The notes beneath the pieces are model-generated. The model worked only from the letters and a program-made list of their open reading frames with translations, made no database searches and was not told the origin of the DNA. Shown one piece after another: positions 62,775 to 64,000 of a stretch of DNA of 64,000 nucleotides. Each line of letters opens with the position of its first letter. Positions within the stretch are counted from its first letter, which is position 1. The position numbers and the translations under genes are program-made. The stretch covers positions 124,001-188,000 of the forward strand of contig CAWCOF010000003.1 in assembly GCA_963797005.1 (NCBI GenBank), read 5' to 3'. The DNA is from AWTP1-13 sp963797005 (GTDB lineage Bacteria; Pseudomonadota; Alphaproteobacteria; Rhizobiales; Hyphomicrobiaceae).

Positions 62775-63753
62775 CGGTCCAGGCGGTCATCGAGGACGAG
62801 CGGGATCAGGTCTTCGATGCCGTCGCGACGGCCTACCGTCTGCATGCCGCAGGCGACGCGGTAAATCCCGACAGCTACTTCCTGCGCTTCCCGGACAAGC
62901 CCAGCGCCCGCATCATCGCGCTGCCGGCGCATCTCGGCGGCGCGGTGCAGAAGAGCGGCATCAAGTGGATCTCGAGCTTTCCCGAGAACAGAGCGCATAA
63001 CCTGGCGCGAGCCTCGGCGGTTCTGATCCTCAACGATGCCGCCACCGGCTATCCGCTGGCCTGCATGGAGGCGTCCGTCATCAGCGCCACGCGCACCGCC
63101 GCTTCCGCGGCGCTCGCCGCAGAGCACCTTTCGCCCAAACCCTTTGCAGGAACGCTTGCCGTCATCGGCACCGGCATCATCGCGCGCACGACGGTGGACT
63201 GGCTGCTGTTCCGGGGCTGGAAGTTCCAAAAGATCCGCCTGCATGACCTGGATAGCCGCGAGGCGGACCATTTTGCCAAGTGGCTTCGCGAGCAGCACGG
63301 CGTGAAGGCCGAATTCAACGACCGGCTCGACGGCGCCGTGCGCGACGCATCCTTGGTGCTCTTCACCACGACGGCGGGCGAACCCTATCTCACCGACCCG
63401 AAGCTCTTCGCCCATGCGCCGACGGTGCTGCATCTGTCGCTGCGCGACATCGGCGTGAACGTGATCCTGGGCGCGCAAAACATCGTCGACGACGTCGACC
63501 ATTGCCTGAAGGCCAGGACCTCGCTGCACCTGGCCGAAATGGAGACGGGGAACAGGAGTTTCGTGGCCGGCAACTTGGTGGACGTGCTCGACAAGAGGGT
63601 CGCCCCGGATCAAGAGCCGGCCGCGAATCTTCTCGCCCTTCGGCCTCGGCGTCCTCGATCTTGCCGTCGGCAACCTCGTCCTCGAGTTCGGCGATCGCCT
63701 CCAAGAAGGCCATCGCCGTCCCGGACTTCTTCAGCCATTCCACCCGCTGGTGA
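62735..63753 (+). CDS. sbnB: SbnB-like 2,3-diaminopropionate biosynthesis dehydrogenase (two frameshifts near 63626 and 63690)
   Basis: An ornithine cyclodeaminase-fold NAD enzyme of about 339 residues. It oxidatively splits the SbnA product into L-2,3-diaminopropionate and 2-oxoglutarate. The Rossmann site is GTLAVIGTGIIARTTVDWLL, and SAARTRTA-like residues appear as VISATRTAASAAL. After DQEPAA an extra base near 63626 shifts the frame; the next frame gives IFSPFGLGVLDLAVGNLVLE, and an extra G at 63690 moves to a third, AIASKKAIAVPDFFSHSTRW, with its stop at 63751-63753. This end matches SbnB proteins. As written, a longer unrelated tail would run to 63910. GTG start with AGGGAGAG upstream. 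Confidence 0.82.
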
Positions 63754-63762
63754 TCCGGCCTG

Positions 63763-63821
63763 GAGCAAGATCGTTTCTGATCGAAGCACTTTGCTTCGAT
63801 CATGGAACGTGAATTTTGCTC
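63763..63821. repeat. Nested palindrome A downstream of sbnB
   Basis: TGATCGAAGCA (63778-63788), loop CTT, TGCTTCGATCA (63792-63802) is a perfect 11-base hairpin. Outer GAGCAA (from 63763) pairs with TTGCTC near 63816-63821. It may also terminate sbnB transcription. It shows the same nested organisation as the pair at 8.27-8.44 kb. Confidence 0.65.
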
Positions 63822-63832
63822 TCAACATATTG

Positions 63833-63910
63833 AATAGAGCAGGATTTACGCTTCGGCCGAAACGTCGCGATCGAGGCAAGGCGATTCCATCCGAAGCGAT
63901 CCTGCTCTAG
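63833..63910. repeat. Nested palindrome B (TAGAGCAGGAT...ATCCTGCTCTA)
   Basis: TAGAGCAGGAT at about 63835 is answered by ATCCTGCTCTA ending at about 63910, with inner CGCTTCGG against CCGAAGCG. It follows palindrome A directly. Repeats ending GAAGCGATCCTGCTCTAG are frequent in Hyphomicrobiales genomes (established observation for such elements in general, not checked here). The last 90 bases of the window show no gene. Confidence 0.6.
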
Positions 63911-64000
63911 CTCGGGCCTGGATCGGCCCCAAGGGCAGACCGGTCTGCGGAGCCGCCGTTTAGGCATTCTGGCTACCGCCACGCCGCTGGGCCTGCCAAC

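Overview
The window looks like one stretch of chromosome from a GC-rich alphaproteobacterium, most likely of the order Hyphomicrobiales. The signs are a GcrA cell-cycle regulator with GANTC (CcrM) sites in its upstream region, a phoR-pstSCAB-phoU-phoB locus, MmcB, bactofilin, and alphaproteobacterial-style intergenic palindromes. The family-level assignment is inference. No rRNA, tRNA, CRISPR array or prophage is visible. The only mobile element is a truncated IS630 remnant.

Layout. 1-4.8 kb, minus strand: a DUF993 protein cut by the window edge, a Gfo/Idh/MocA oxidoreductase, a PH-domain membrane protein, a coniferyl-type aldehyde dehydrogenase and MmcB. 4.9-8.3 kb: a large Lon-like AAA+ protease translationally coupled to a stress-protein-like gene, then two nested palindromes. 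8.4-15.2 kb: the phosphate-starvation locus. 15.7 kb: gcrA. 16.4-19.8 kb: argD-argF-hslO behind an arginine-rich leader peptide and an intrinsic terminator, apparently a leaderless transcription attenuator. 19.9-24.9 kb: sulfite oxidase-like protein, Nudix hydrolase, HAD phosphatase, 3-hydroxyisobutyrate dehydrogenase-like protein. 25.2-28.9 kb: threonine ammonia-lyase coupled to a transketolase-like TPP enzyme. 28.9-37 kb: HicBA, GST, DHDPS-family lyase, DUF421 protein, two alpha/beta hydrolases, EF-hand protein, DUF427 protein, HpcH/HpaI aldolase and bactofilin. 37.3-43 kb: an acetolactate synthase-like enzyme, small membrane proteins and two paralogous TPR proteins, one abutting the IS630 remnant. 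43-50 kb: IlvD/Edd dehydratase, a solute-binding-like protein without signal peptide, HMG-CoA lyase, a secreted caspase-like protease and an acyl-CoA synthetase. 50-61 kb: GDSL autotransporter, PilZ protein, AHL-lactonase-like hydrolase, malonyl-CoA decarboxylase, YpfJ-like metallopeptidase, YbdK-like ligase, Baeyer-Villiger-type monooxygenase and a subtilase with cysteine-rich repeats. 61.5-63.8 kb: sbnA-sbnB for L-2,3-diaminopropionate, possibly the edge of a natural-product cluster.

How the genes work together. The pst/pho genes form a complete uptake, sensing and response unit. ArgD and ArgF are consecutive-pathway arginine enzymes, and the leader would tie their transcription to arginyl-tRNA charging. 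SbnA and SbnB act in series to make a non-proteinogenic amino acid. Most other genes are metabolic singletons or pairs.

An unusual quality feature is that six otherwise intact conserved genes are each interrupted by one or two single-base indels (eight insertions and one deletion seen). I annotate these as single genes and give the position of each break. They may be sequencing errors.
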